Below are positions 1 through 5,130 of a stretch of 5,130 nucleotides of DNA, in pieces. Origin of the DNA: an uncultured Ignavibacteria bacterium (GTDB lineage Bacteria > Bacteroidota > Ignavibacteria > Kapaibacteriales > UBA961); assembly GCA_937868245.1 (NCBI GenBank), contig CALMMI010000149.1:1-5130 (forward strand). Reading direction: 5' to 3'. Position numbers and translations under genes: made by a program. The first letter of the stretch is position 1; each line of letters starts with the position of its first letter. The notes under the pieces were generated by a model. The model saw nothing but the letters and a program-made list of their open reading frames with translations, had not been told where the DNA came from and did no database searches.

Positions 1-667
1 GTCCTGTTACGTGCTTTAAAAGTTGTACTACACCTCCACAAGCTAATATGACCTCTGTTACCTGGCTTGCAGTTCTTAATGCTCTATTGTCGCTAAAAAT
101 TACGCCGTAGAGTCCGAAACCTACAGCAAGTCCAAACTGAAATTTCCCGTCTCCTACCCCTACAAAAGCATCGCTTACAACTCTTGTTGTTTTTGATTTA
201 TCATATAATTTTTTAGCAGGCTGCCACAATTCATAATCTGTTACAACCATACCTGCCGTCATTACTCCAAGTGCAGCTATCAGCGGTATATTATCAACAG
301 TGAAGGTTTGTTTAGACCATCTGTACCAATCTCCCGGTAGATTGGTGAACATGTCGAATGCTCCAAGAGTGTGCGGTTCGGACATTGAATTGATATTCGG
401 GGTAATCGTATCTTTTGATACAGGAAGGTTATCTGAGTTTTGTGAAAACACAGAATCTTCAATGCTATTGACCAATAGTATTGAATTATCTAACGGCGGT
501 TTGGAATGTGGCAGCACTGTTTGTTGACTTTTATCAAACGAAGTGTCGGGAACTAACCCCGTAATTTGAGCTGAAGTAACTGTTACAGTGAATAAAATGA
601 CAGTAATAAGTAGTAAGCAAGTACGAAGATAATTTTTCAAATAAATGATGAACGCCGCAGAGACCAT
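1..667 (-). CDS. PAP2-family phosphatase, N-terminal part (truncated by window edge)
   Basis: I translated this gene by hand; 222 residues are visible and the rest lies beyond the left edge. Residues 11-33 form a signal peptide or anchor: basic start (K11, R15), hydrophobic core, then T-S-A before Q34. A Ser/Asn/Pro-rich linker follows to about residue 100. Hydrophobic segments lie near 127-143, 176-192 and 201-217. The stretch GDGKFQFG (172-179), the ALRTAS segment (196-201) and the final KHVTG (218-222) match the run-up to the PAP2 signature KxxxxxxRP, so K218 would be its first residue; the RP, PSGH and SRxxxxxH motifs would be off-window. The family removes phosphate from lipid phosphates such as phosphatidic acid or undecaprenyl pyrophosphate at the membrane; the substrate here is unknown. 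The start is uncertain: ATG at 667 is used, but TTG at 640 gives a more classical signal peptide. Neither has a Shine-Dalgarno. It lies 45 bases after the mlaE stop with no terminator between, so probably one transcript. Confidence 0.8.
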   Translation of the reverse strand, partial: MVSAAFIIYLKNYLRTCLLLITVILFTVTVTSAQITGLVPDTSFDKSQQTVLPHSKPPLDNSILLVNSIEDSVFSQNSDNLPVSKDTITPNINSMSEPHTLGAFDMFTNLPGDWYRWSKQTFTVDNIPLIAALGVMTAGMVVTDYELWQPAKKLYDKSKTTRVVSDAFVGVGDGKFQFGLAVGFGLYGVIFSDNRALRTASQVTEVILACGGVVQLLKHVTG

Positions 668-712
668 AGTGAATCGTATGTAGATATATGACAGTAGAAT
701 AGAAGCAGAATT

Positions 713-1492
713 TTAGAGCAGATACCCGAACAAGGCATCAAAAATAAGAATTGAAGCAGCCGAGAGTGTAAACGCACGAACTGTACTATTACCAACACCC
801 TCTGCCCCGCCCTCTGTTGCAAACCCTACATGACACCCGATGAGTGCAGTAACCCCTCCAAAAACCAAAGATTTTGTCATACAGATAAATATCTCGTGAA
901 TTTGGAAAAATCGTTGAACAGAGTCAAAAAATATTTCCGCAGTAAAACCAAATTTAAGTGTAGTCAGGAAAAATGCTCCAACTAAAGCAACAGAATTGGA
1001 AAACACAGCCAGCACGGGCATCATTGTAAGTGCAGCAAGAACCCTAGGCATCGCCAGATAGCGATTGCGGTCAATAGCCATCATCTCAAGCGCATCAATC
1101 TGCTCAGAAACCTTCATAGTGCCGATTTGTGCTGCAATTGCACCTCCTACCCGACCTGCAATCACAAGAGCTGTTAGAACCGGCGTAAGCTCTGTAAAAA
1201 CAACTGTTGCAATAGAACCGCCTATGAAAGGACGTGCTATACCAACCAGATTGAATTTTGCAAATAAATTTGTTGCCTGAAGTGCAGCAATTGCTCCGGT
1301 AAAAGCTCCGATAAGAATCACAAGTGGCAGAGAATCAGACCCAACAATCATCATCTGTTCAAGAACCAAGCTTCGATCTTTAATAATACGCGGAAGGTAG
1401 CGTACAACATTTCTTAAAAGAATAATTATCTGGCCAAACTCACCAAAAAAGTGAATAGTGCTCCTACCTATTCGCGCAATAAAAGTAAGCAT
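713..1492 (-). CDS. mlaE: MlaE-family ABC transporter permease
   Basis: This 259-residue protein has full length for the MlaE/YrbE permease family, the inner-membrane subunit of ABC systems that move phospholipids between inner and outer membranes with an MlaF ATPase and an MlaD (MCE) protein. The amphipathic N-terminus (1-50) is followed by about five hydrophobic segments. The family's conserved core is clear: ELTPVLTAL (101-109), AGRVGGAIAAQIGTM (112-126), then V-S-E-Q-I-D-A-L (128-135) and RYLAMPRVLA (144-153), which contains the region that couples to the ATPase. A conserved-looking glycine-rich segment, GFATEGGAEGVG, sits near the C-terminus. The ATG at 1492 is the natural start; there is no clear Shine-Dalgarno, but a promoter lies just upstream. 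No mlaF or mlaD is adjacent on either side in this window: the upstream neighbour is a lipoprotein behind a terminator and the downstream one is a PAP2 phosphatase. Family assignment is very secure; involvement in lipid transport is by family. Confidence 0.95.
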   Translation of the reverse strand: MLTFIARIGRSTIHFFGEFGQIIILLRNVVRYLPRIIKDRSLVLEQMMIVGSDSLPLVILIGAFTGAIAALQATNLFAKFNLVGIARPFIGGSIATVVFTELTPVLTALVIAGRVGGAIAAQIGTMKVSEQIDALEMMAIDRNRYLAMPRVLAALTMMPVLAVFSNSVALVGAFFLTTLKFGFTAEIFFDSVQRFFQIHEIFICMTKSLVFGGVTALIGCHVGFATEGGAEGVGNSTVRAFTLSAASILIFDALFGYLL

Positions 1493-1531
1493 ATTGATAT
1501 ATTTGTTGAACTGCTGACAAAAGTATTACTA

Positions 1532-1562
1532 CAAAACTACTATCTTATAAACGGTTGGCAAA
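1532..1562 (-). promoter_or_regulatory. Bacteroidetes-type promoter for mlaE
   Basis: On the minus strand, TTTG (1562-1559) is followed after exactly 19 bases by TAGTTTTG (1539-1532). This fits the known Bacteroidetes consensus TTTG-N19-TAnnTTTG at every specified base. A second -7-like box, TACTTTTG, lies 14 bases further on (1525-1518) without its own TTTG at the right distance. Transcription would begin roughly 30-35 bases before the mlaE ATG. A sigma70-style reading (TTGCCA, 16-base spacer, TAGTTT) overlaps and is poorer. The site sits between the upstream terminator and mlaE, where a promoter is needed. Confidence 0.6.
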
Positions 1563-1595
1563 GGAAACCTCAATGTTTTTGTAATTGCTGTCATA

Positions 1596-1632
1596 AAAAA
1601 AACCTCTGTTCGAACTGAACAGAGGTTTTTTT
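1596..1632. terminator. Bidirectional intrinsic terminator
   Basis: A perfect 16-base-pair inverted repeat (1596-1611 with 1617-1632) surrounds a 5-base loop. Its core CCTCTGTTC pairs with GAACAGAGG, and the outer pairs are an A run on the left and a T run on the right, so each strand ends in a U tract. On the minus strand it follows the lipoprotein gene stop by 33 bases and should end that transcript. It then isolates mlaE behind its own promoter. No plus-strand gene ends here, so the plus-strand activity is probably incidental. Confidence 0.9.
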
Positions 1633-1665
1633 ATGAAACCTAAATCTTTAAAGATTCATTATTTG

Positions 1666-2355
1666 TTATCTTTTTACAGAATCACGTGGTTCGCGACCTT
1701 TTCCTTCGCCGCATGGAACTTTACCGGTTTTCAACCAGTTTCTCCAAATTTCCATTTGCTTTGCACCTGTACCGGGGTTATTTGTTAAGATTTCTTCAAT
1801 TGAAGCAAAAAGAGTATCTCTGCAACCTTTAACTGCTTTCTCATACGTTTCTTTTTCTGCTTGAAGAGCAGTACGTGCTGCTGTTCCAATTTCTTTCATT
1901 TTGGCACGAGCTTCGTCGTTAGTAATTGTACCGGCTTTAAGTTGTGCTTTGATTTCTCTTTCAGCAGCACTTGTTCTTTCACGAATTGATTTTTCGGCAG
2001 CACGGTATGCTTCACGAGCAGATTTGATACAATCCTCGTAAGCAGACATTGCTTCGTTGAATTTTCTGAGTTGGTCCTTGTTCAATTCAAGGCAACGGAT
2101 AATGAGGCGTGGGTTACGATCTGCAGCACCTCTTTTATCATCACCGGTTACACTCATTGCAGAAAAATCATTCTCGTTATCATACGAAACTACGTCTCCA
2201 GAAACAGGGTAATTTGGTGCTACGAGTGAGTTCGGAGTGTCATTATATGAAGTTGCAGGAGAATTTGAGTTAGAGCAACCAACCACTGTAACAAGAGCAA
2301 TAACTGCTCCCAAGCTAAGTATAGGCAATAAGAATTTTGCCAATTGCTTTTTCAT
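1666..2355 (-). CDS. Putative lipoprotein with helical, Spy/CpxP-like domain
   Basis: This 229-residue protein has a lipoprotein signal: basic start (K2, K3), hydrophobic core to about residue 25, and lipobox V-V-G-C with C27 as the predicted lipidated cysteine. S28 follows, so no Asp+2 retention signal is seen. Residues 28-80 are a low-complexity Ser/Asn/Asp-rich linker. Residues 88-190 are charged and strongly helical, probably a long hairpin or coiled coil, starting with LELNKDQLRKF (89-99), which resembles the LTxxQ motif of Spy/CpxP-type periplasmic proteins. Besides C27 there are four cysteines (C88, C109, C178, C215) that could form disulfides. The C-terminus is basic and Gly/Arg-rich. 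I do not recognise a specific family; the Spy/CpxP resemblance is weak and a function as envelope chaperone or metal binder would be speculation. It seems monocistronic: a good Shine-Dalgarno and its own spacer lie upstream and a strong terminator downstream. Confidence 0.85.
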   Translation of the reverse strand: MKKQLAKFLLPILSLGAVIALVTVVGCSNSNSPATSYNDTPNSLVAPNYPVSGDVVSYDNENDFSAMSVTGDDKRGAADRNPRLIIRCLELNKDQLRKFNEAMSAYEDCIKSAREAYRAAEKSIRERTSAAEREIKAQLKAGTITNDEARAKMKEIGTAARTALQAEKETYEKAVKGCRDTLFASIEEILTNNPGTGAKQMEIWRNWLKTGKVPCGEGKGREPRDSVKR

Positions 2356-2362
2356 AAAAGTT

Positions 2363-2366
2363 TCCT
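2363..2366 (-). promoter_or_regulatory. Shine-Dalgarno of the lipoprotein gene
   Basis: On the minus strand AGGA is placed 7 bases before the ATG at 2355, within TTTAGGAAAC. It is the clearest ribosome binding site in the window; most of the other genes here have weak or no such site. It supports the ATG at 2355 as the start and may reflect high translation of this gene. Confidence 0.65.
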
Positions 2367-2489
2367 AAAGAAAGTAAAAATAATTTGTAAAGATAATTGC
2401 AGAGTTAGATTCCTTAATTACAAGAAGGTTTAATCATTCAACCAAAAACACGTAATTCAACAGTGAACACCAAACCAAAACAAATATGT

Positions 2490-2504
2490 TCGTCATTATG
2501 ACGA
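2490..2504. repeat. 15-base perfect dyad, possible operator
   Basis: TCGTCAT-T-ATGACGA has 7-base arms around a single central base. It lies in the 200-base spacer between the small membrane protein gene and the lipoprotein gene, about 135 bases before the lipoprotein start. It lacks a U tract and its one-base centre cannot form an RNA hairpin loop without opening pairs, so a protein-binding site is likelier than a terminator. No regulator can be named. The rest of the spacer is AT-rich; I see no convincing promoter in it, only a partial -7-like TATCTTTA near 2387-2394. Confidence 0.4.
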
Positions 2505-2555
2505 CAGTAATCGCAGGTTTCGATATTTGTTACAACATCTACAAAAATATTTTTT

Positions 2556-3014
2556 TTACACTTGACCACCAAACAATAAAATCATCTGGCGAATGAACTG
2601 CCCAACAGATGCTATAAGTAGAAACCATGTAAATATGATATGAAAATATTGTGCCGATGATCCTTTGTATTTCGTGAAAACTTCAAACAGTGATAATTTT
2701 CCTTCAAGAACAACATCTTCTTTGGTTATTTCAGATATTGGCTTTTTACCTTTTGAAAAATCAATTAGCCATTCCAAACGTTTTGCCTGGCGACGGAAAT
2801 CATACCCCCAAAGCGTAAGAAGAAATAAATACAACTGGTATTGATTTGCTTTAAATATATCATGCTTTGCTTGGTTAATTGTAGAACTCGGCAAAAGCAA
2901 TAAGAACCACGACAATCCGGCAATGGAAAATAATGACATCAATACTCGTCGGAGTAATTTCCGAGACGGTACAAATAAAGCTGAAAGCTCCGGTTGAATT
3001 GAAAACTCACTCAT
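2556..3014 (-). CDS. Hypothetical small membrane protein
   Basis: I do not recognise this 152-residue protein. It has a soluble N-terminus of about 20 residues ending in a basic cluster (R18, K19, R22, R23), then a hydrophobic segment near 24-42. A second, shorter hydrophobic segment lies near 58-71, followed by a charged stretch at 73-105 rich in Arg, Lys and Glu. A third lies near 124-147. By the positive-inside rule the N-terminus and the charged stretch are probably cytoplasmic, which would make segments 1 and 2 a helical hairpin and segment 3 exit to the outside; this is inference. There are no cysteines and no catalytic motif. It starts at ATG 3014 with only a weak AAAGAAA upstream. It lies between the rpsP hairpin and a spacer, so it either reads through from ffh-rpsP or has a weak promoter within about 45 bases. 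Frame length, sensible start and membrane pattern support a real gene. Confidence 0.75.
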   Translation of the reverse strand: MSEFSIQPELSALFVPSRKLLRRVLMSLFSIAGLSWFLLLLPSSTINQAKHDIFKANQYQLYLFLLTLWGYDFRRQAKRLEWLIDFSKGKKPISEITKEDVVLEGKLSLFEVFTKYKGSSAQYFHIIFTWFLLIASVGQFIRQMILLFGGQV

Positions 3015-3049
3015 TAATTTCTTTATTGCATTACAGACTATTAAACAAG

Positions 3050-3080
3050 AAGGGCAAGCTGTGAAACACTGCTTGCCCTT
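3050..3080 (-). terminator. Hairpin after rpsP (terminator or attenuator)
   Basis: Ten perfect pairs (AAGGGCAAGC at 3050-3059 with GCTTGCCCTT at 3071-3080) enclose a T-T mismatch and a further GTG/CAC stem around an AAA loop. It lies 47 bases after the rpsP stop and 36 bases before the start of the next gene. The following minus-strand sequence CTTGTTTAAT is T-rich but interrupted, so termination may be partial. It could allow S16 and Ffh to be made in excess of the small membrane protein. Confidence 0.65.
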
Positions 3081-3126
3081 ATGATTATTTTATTTCAAAG
3101 ACTAATAATTATTATCTGAAATATAT

Positions 3127-3522
3127 TTACTCGGCTTTAGCTTCTGCTTTTTTAGCAGCTTCTTTTTTACGGGCGTTTTTCAATTTAGTCCGTGTGTAGC
3201 GTTTCGCAGCTGTTTCTTTATGTTTTGCAACTGCTTCTGCAATTTCTTCGGCTGTTTTGCCTTTGAATTGCATGTGGCGATGAAGCATAACACCTTCATA
3301 GCTCAAGAATGCACGTACTACATCAGTAGGTTGTGCACCCACATTAAGCCAATAGATTGCTCTTTCGGCATTAATTGAAACTGTGGAAGGAGCAGTCATA
3401 GGATTGTAATATCCAAGACGTTCGATGAATGCAGAATCGCGTTTTTCGCGGCTGTCAACTGCAACAATATCATAAGTCGGCGATTTTTTGCGACCTTTGC
3501 GGCGCAAGCGTAATTTTACCAT
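3127..3522 (-). CDS. rpsP: 30S ribosomal protein S16
   Basis: The protein is a small-subunit ribosomal protein that binds 16S rRNA early and stabilises the lower body of the 30S subunit. The N-terminus MVKLRLRRKGRKK, then SPTYDIVAVDSR (14-25), IERLGYYNP (33-41) and the ERAIYWLNVGAQPTD region (53-67), are diagnostic of S16. The core fold ends near residue 80; residues 81-131 are an extension with AEEIAEA (91-97) and a Lys/Ala/Glu-rich end. Such extensions are common in Bacteroidota-type S16, and this one brings the length to 131 against about 80-90 in Escherichia coli. The ATG at 3522 is fixed by the conserved MVKLRL start; a GGAG lies 11 bases upstream, rather far. It begins 41 bases after the ffh stop, so the two are probably cotranscribed. 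rimM, trmD and rplS, the frequent downstream partners, do not follow. Confidence 0.97.
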   Translation of the reverse strand: MVKLRLRRKGRKKSPTYDIVAVDSREKRDSAFIERLGYYNPMTAPSTVSINAERAIYWLNVGAQPTDVVRAFLSYEGVMLHRHMQFKGKTAEEIAEAVAKHKETAAKRYTRTKLKNARKKEAAKKAEAKAE

Positions 3523-3563
3523 GAGATACCATACTCCGGTTAGTTATAGAAAAATCCGGTACT

Positions 3564-4901
3564 TCAGCGTTTGAAGCCGGTGGGCATTTTGAAATTCCGC
3601 ATTTGCTGCGACGAATTTCCTTTAGAGAGAGTCTTCATCATTTTTTGCATATCTTCAAATTGCTTCAAGAGGCGATTCACTTCCATAACGGAAGTACCGC
3701 TTCCAAGAGCAATACGTCTTCTGCGTGAGCCGTTCAATACTTTAGGATTCTCACGTTCGTGTTTTGTCATTGAAAGGATAATTGCCTCTACTTTACCATA
3801 CGCCTTATCATCCACTTCAACGTTTTTCATTGCTTTGTCCATTCCGGGAAGCATGCCTAACAAATCACGCAATGAACCCATTTTCTTAATCATGCGCAGT
3901 TGATCCAAGAAATCCTGCATATTGAATTCATTCTTACGAAGTTTGGCTTCGAGCTTTGCAGATTCTTCTTCGTCAAACTGGGATTGCACTTTTTCAACAA
4001 GTGATACAACATCACCCATCCCAAGAATACGTGATGCAATTCTTTCGGGATAGAATGGTTCGAGTGCATCTAATTTTTCGCCTGTACCTACGTATTTAAT
4101 TGGCTGACCAACTACTTTACGAATAGATAGTGCAGCACCGCCACGTGTATCACCGTCTAACTTTGTAAGGACAACACCGGTTAGATTCAATCGTTCGTGG
4201 AATGCCTTTGCAGTGTTTACAGCATCTTGCCCTGTCATCGAGTCGCACACGAACAGGATTTCATTAGGTTTGGTTTGGTCACGGATATTCTGGACTTCCT
4301 GCATCATGTCCTCGTCAATCGTCAAACGACCTGCGGTATCGATAATTACAATATCGCGGGCATATTTTTTTGCATATACAAGTGCATCGGTAGCAATTTC
4401 AACAGGATTTTTTCCTTCGGCAGCATATACAGGAATATTCAGTGATTGCGCGAGCATCTTAAGCTGGGTTACAGCAGCAGGACGGTATATATCGCAAGCA
4501 ACCAATAACGGCTGTTTACCCTTTTTCTTCAAATTTGCAGCTAATTTACCGCAAAATGTAGTTTTACCCGAACCTTGCAAACCTGCAACCATCACAACGG
4601 TAGGACCGCCATGAGCGAGAATCAAATCACTTTTGTTGCTTCCCATCAATGCAACAAGCTCATCATAAATCAACTTTATGATAACTTGCCCAGGTTGAAG
4701 ATTACCTTTTACTTCAACACCAATTGCTTTTTGGGTTACTTCATCTATGAAATTTTTAGCGACAGTGAAGTTGACATCAGCCTCCAAGAGAGCACGACGA
4801 ACTTCTTCAAGTGCTTCCTGGATATTGTCTTCGCTAATTTTGGCTTGCCCACGGATTTTCTTAAGGGCAAATTCTAATTTCGATTGTAAATTCTCAAACA
4901 T
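3564..4901 (-). CDS. ffh: Signal recognition particle protein Ffh
   Basis: This is a full-length (445-residue) SRP54-type GTPase. With the SRP RNA it binds signal sequences emerging from the ribosome and delivers the complex to FtsY at the inner membrane. Domain order is complete. The N domain spans about 1-95, with the ALLEADVN motif at 37-44. The G domain has P-loop GLQGSGKTT (107-115), DIYRPAA (137-143), DTAGR (188-192) and TKLDGD (246-251). The methionine-rich M domain covers about 325-445, with a flexible finger loop GSLRDLLGMLPGM and the RNA-binding SRRRRIALGSG segment (392-402). All catalytic and RNA-binding residues I can check are present. The ATG at 4901 begins the conserved MFENL start; only a weak AAGAAA lies upstream. 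It heads the ffh-rpsP unit and is divergent from the gene at 5101. Confidence 0.98.
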   Translation of the reverse strand: MFENLQSKLEFALKKIRGQAKISEDNIQEALEEVRRALLEADVNFTVAKNFIDEVTQKAIGVEVKGNLQPGQVIIKLIYDELVALMGSNKSDLILAHGGPTVVMVAGLQGSGKTTFCGKLAANLKKKGKQPLLVACDIYRPAAVTQLKMLAQSLNIPVYAAEGKNPVEIATDALVYAKKYARDIVIIDTAGRLTIDEDMMQEVQNIRDQTKPNEILFVCDSMTGQDAVNTAKAFHERLNLTGVVLTKLDGDTRGGAALSIRKVVGQPIKYVGTGEKLDALEPFYPERIASRILGMGDVVSLVEKVQSQFDEEESAKLEAKLRKNEFNMQDFLDQLRMIKKMGSLRDLLGMLPGMDKAMKNVEVDDKAYGKVEAIILSMTKHERENPKVLNGSRRRRIALGSGTSVMEVNRLLKQFEDMQKMMKTLSKGNSSQQMRNFKMPTGFKR

Positions 4902-4930
4902 TACTGATTTCTTAGGTGTTACAGATTACG

Positions 4931-4959
4931 AGAATACTAAAATACGGCTTTTCTTTCAA
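4931..4959 (-). promoter_or_regulatory. Candidate promoter for ffh-rpsP
   Basis: On the minus strand TTGAAA (4959-4954) is followed by a 17-base spacer and TATTCT (4936-4931), a fair sigma70-like pair (5/6 and 4/6 matches). The leader would be short, roughly 20-25 bases. A Bacteroidetes-type reading starts from the overlapping TTTG (4960-4957) but lacks a good TAnnTTTG at 19 bases. AT-rich sequence makes chance matches easy, so this is tentative. Confidence 0.4.
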
Positions 4960-4990
4960 ATTTCCGAACTGAATTTTAAAGAAAAGCAGT
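4944..4990. repeat. Long inverted repeat between ffh and the divergent gene
   Basis: GCTTTTCTTT (4947-4956) pairs perfectly with AAAGAAAAGC (4978-4987). Inside, after one mismatch, AAATT (4958-4962) pairs with AATTT (4972-4976), leaving a loop of about seven to nine bases. Outside, two more pairs form after one mismatch (4944-4945 with 4989-4990). Its left arm covers the candidate ffh -35 box. No gene ends here and no clean T run follows, so it is not an obvious terminator. It may be a regulator site or a leader structure of the plus-strand gene. The rest of the 199-base spacer (4902-5100) is A-rich and holds no tRNA or small RNA that I can see. Confidence 0.6.
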
Positions 4991-5100
4991 TTGGGTATGA
5001 AAATATTAAATAAACACTATCAGAAGATAAAGTTAAACCAACAAACAAAGTAATCTATACATACTACATTAAAACAAACAATAACAAATAAAACATTACT

Positions 5101-5130
5101 ATGGCTTACATTATTTCAGTCGTTACGGCA
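5101..5130 (+). CDS. Start of a plus-strand gene (truncated by window edge)
   Basis: An ATG at 5101 opens a frame that stays open to the window end and reads MAYIISVVTA. The sequence before it (about 5060-5100) is A/C-rich, almost free of G and has no Shine-Dalgarno, as is usual for leaders in Bacteroidota. Ten residues cannot identify a product. The pattern, a short start followed by a hydrophobic beta-strand, resembles the segment just before the P-loop of ParA/MinD-type ATPases (which would continue K-G-G-x-G-K-T), but this is only a guess. It is divergent from ffh, which fits a new transcription unit. Confidence 0.5.
   Translation, partial: MAYIISVVTA

Noticed and set aside
300..527. Plus-strand open frame of 75 residues
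   Set aside because: It lies opposite the PAP2 gene, whose frame carries a signal peptide, membrane segments and family motif; the plus frame has no recognisable features.
637..822. Minus-strand open frame of 61 residues across the mlaE-PAP2 junction
   Set aside because: It overlaps the end of mlaE in another frame and the start of PAP2; both neighbours have strong support and this frame has none.
2521..2558. AT-rich sequence with a T/A run at the end of the small membrane protein gene as a terminator
   Set aside because: The stems available are five or six A/T pairs with bulges, not a credible intrinsic terminator.
3529..3560. Possible stem in the rpsP leader (CCGG-containing repeats around the GGAG)
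   Set aside because: Only about six pairs with a two-base bulge and a large loop; too weak to claim S16 autoregulation.
4197..4614. Overlapping plus-strand open frames opposite ffh
   Set aside because: They are antisense shadows of the highly conserved Ffh G domain and show no protein-like pattern.
4575..5013. Two plus-strand open frames running from ffh into the intergenic spacer
   Set aside because: Most of their length is antisense to ffh; they have no ribosome binding site or family motif.
4990..5100. Promoter for the plus-strand gene (TTTG at 4990-4993, TATACA near 5056)
   Set aside because: No partner box at the right distance; matches are no better than expected in AT-rich DNA.

Overview
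The window is an AT-rich bacterial segment with five complete or nearly complete genes on the minus strand. A sixth gene starts on the plus strand at the right edge. The style fits the Bacteroidota/Chlorobiota (FCB) group: leaders are mostly A-rich with weak or no Shine-Dalgarno sequence, one promoter matches the Bacteroidetes -33/-7 consensus exactly, and S16 carries a Lys/Ala/Glu-rich tail. An Ignavibacteria- or Kapabacteria-like lineage is possible. This placement is inference from style, not a database match.

Layout, read in the minus-strand direction from right to left. At 4901-3127 lies a translation and protein-targeting pair: ffh (signal recognition particle GTPase) followed 41 bases later by rpsP (ribosomal protein S16). 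A hairpin at 3050-3080 separates them from an unrecognised 152-residue membrane protein (3014-2556). A 200-base spacer containing a perfect 15-base dyad leads to a small lipoprotein (2355-1666) with a helical, charged domain slightly reminiscent of Spy/CpxP proteins. A strong bidirectional terminator (1596-1632) closes that gene. Beyond it, a consensus-like promoter drives an MlaE-type ABC permease (1492-713), followed 45 bases later by a PAP2-type membrane phosphatase (667 to the window's left edge, truncated). The plus-strand gene beginning at 5101 is divergent from ffh; only ten residues are visible.

How the genes fit together: ffh and rpsP are a housekeeping unit for co-translational membrane targeting and ribosome assembly. 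The mlaE-PAP2 pair looks like a small envelope-lipid unit, one part moving phospholipids between membranes and the other dephosphorylating a lipid phosphate, but its ATPase and substrate-binding partners are not in view. The lipoprotein and the small membrane protein are envelope proteins of unknown role.

I found no RNA gene, mobile element, CRISPR array or defence system, and nothing that clearly amounts to a new system. The points most worth a second look are the mlaE-PAP2 pairing, the four-cysteine lipoprotein, the unusual neighbour of rpsP, and the long inverted repeat overlapping the candidate ffh promoter.
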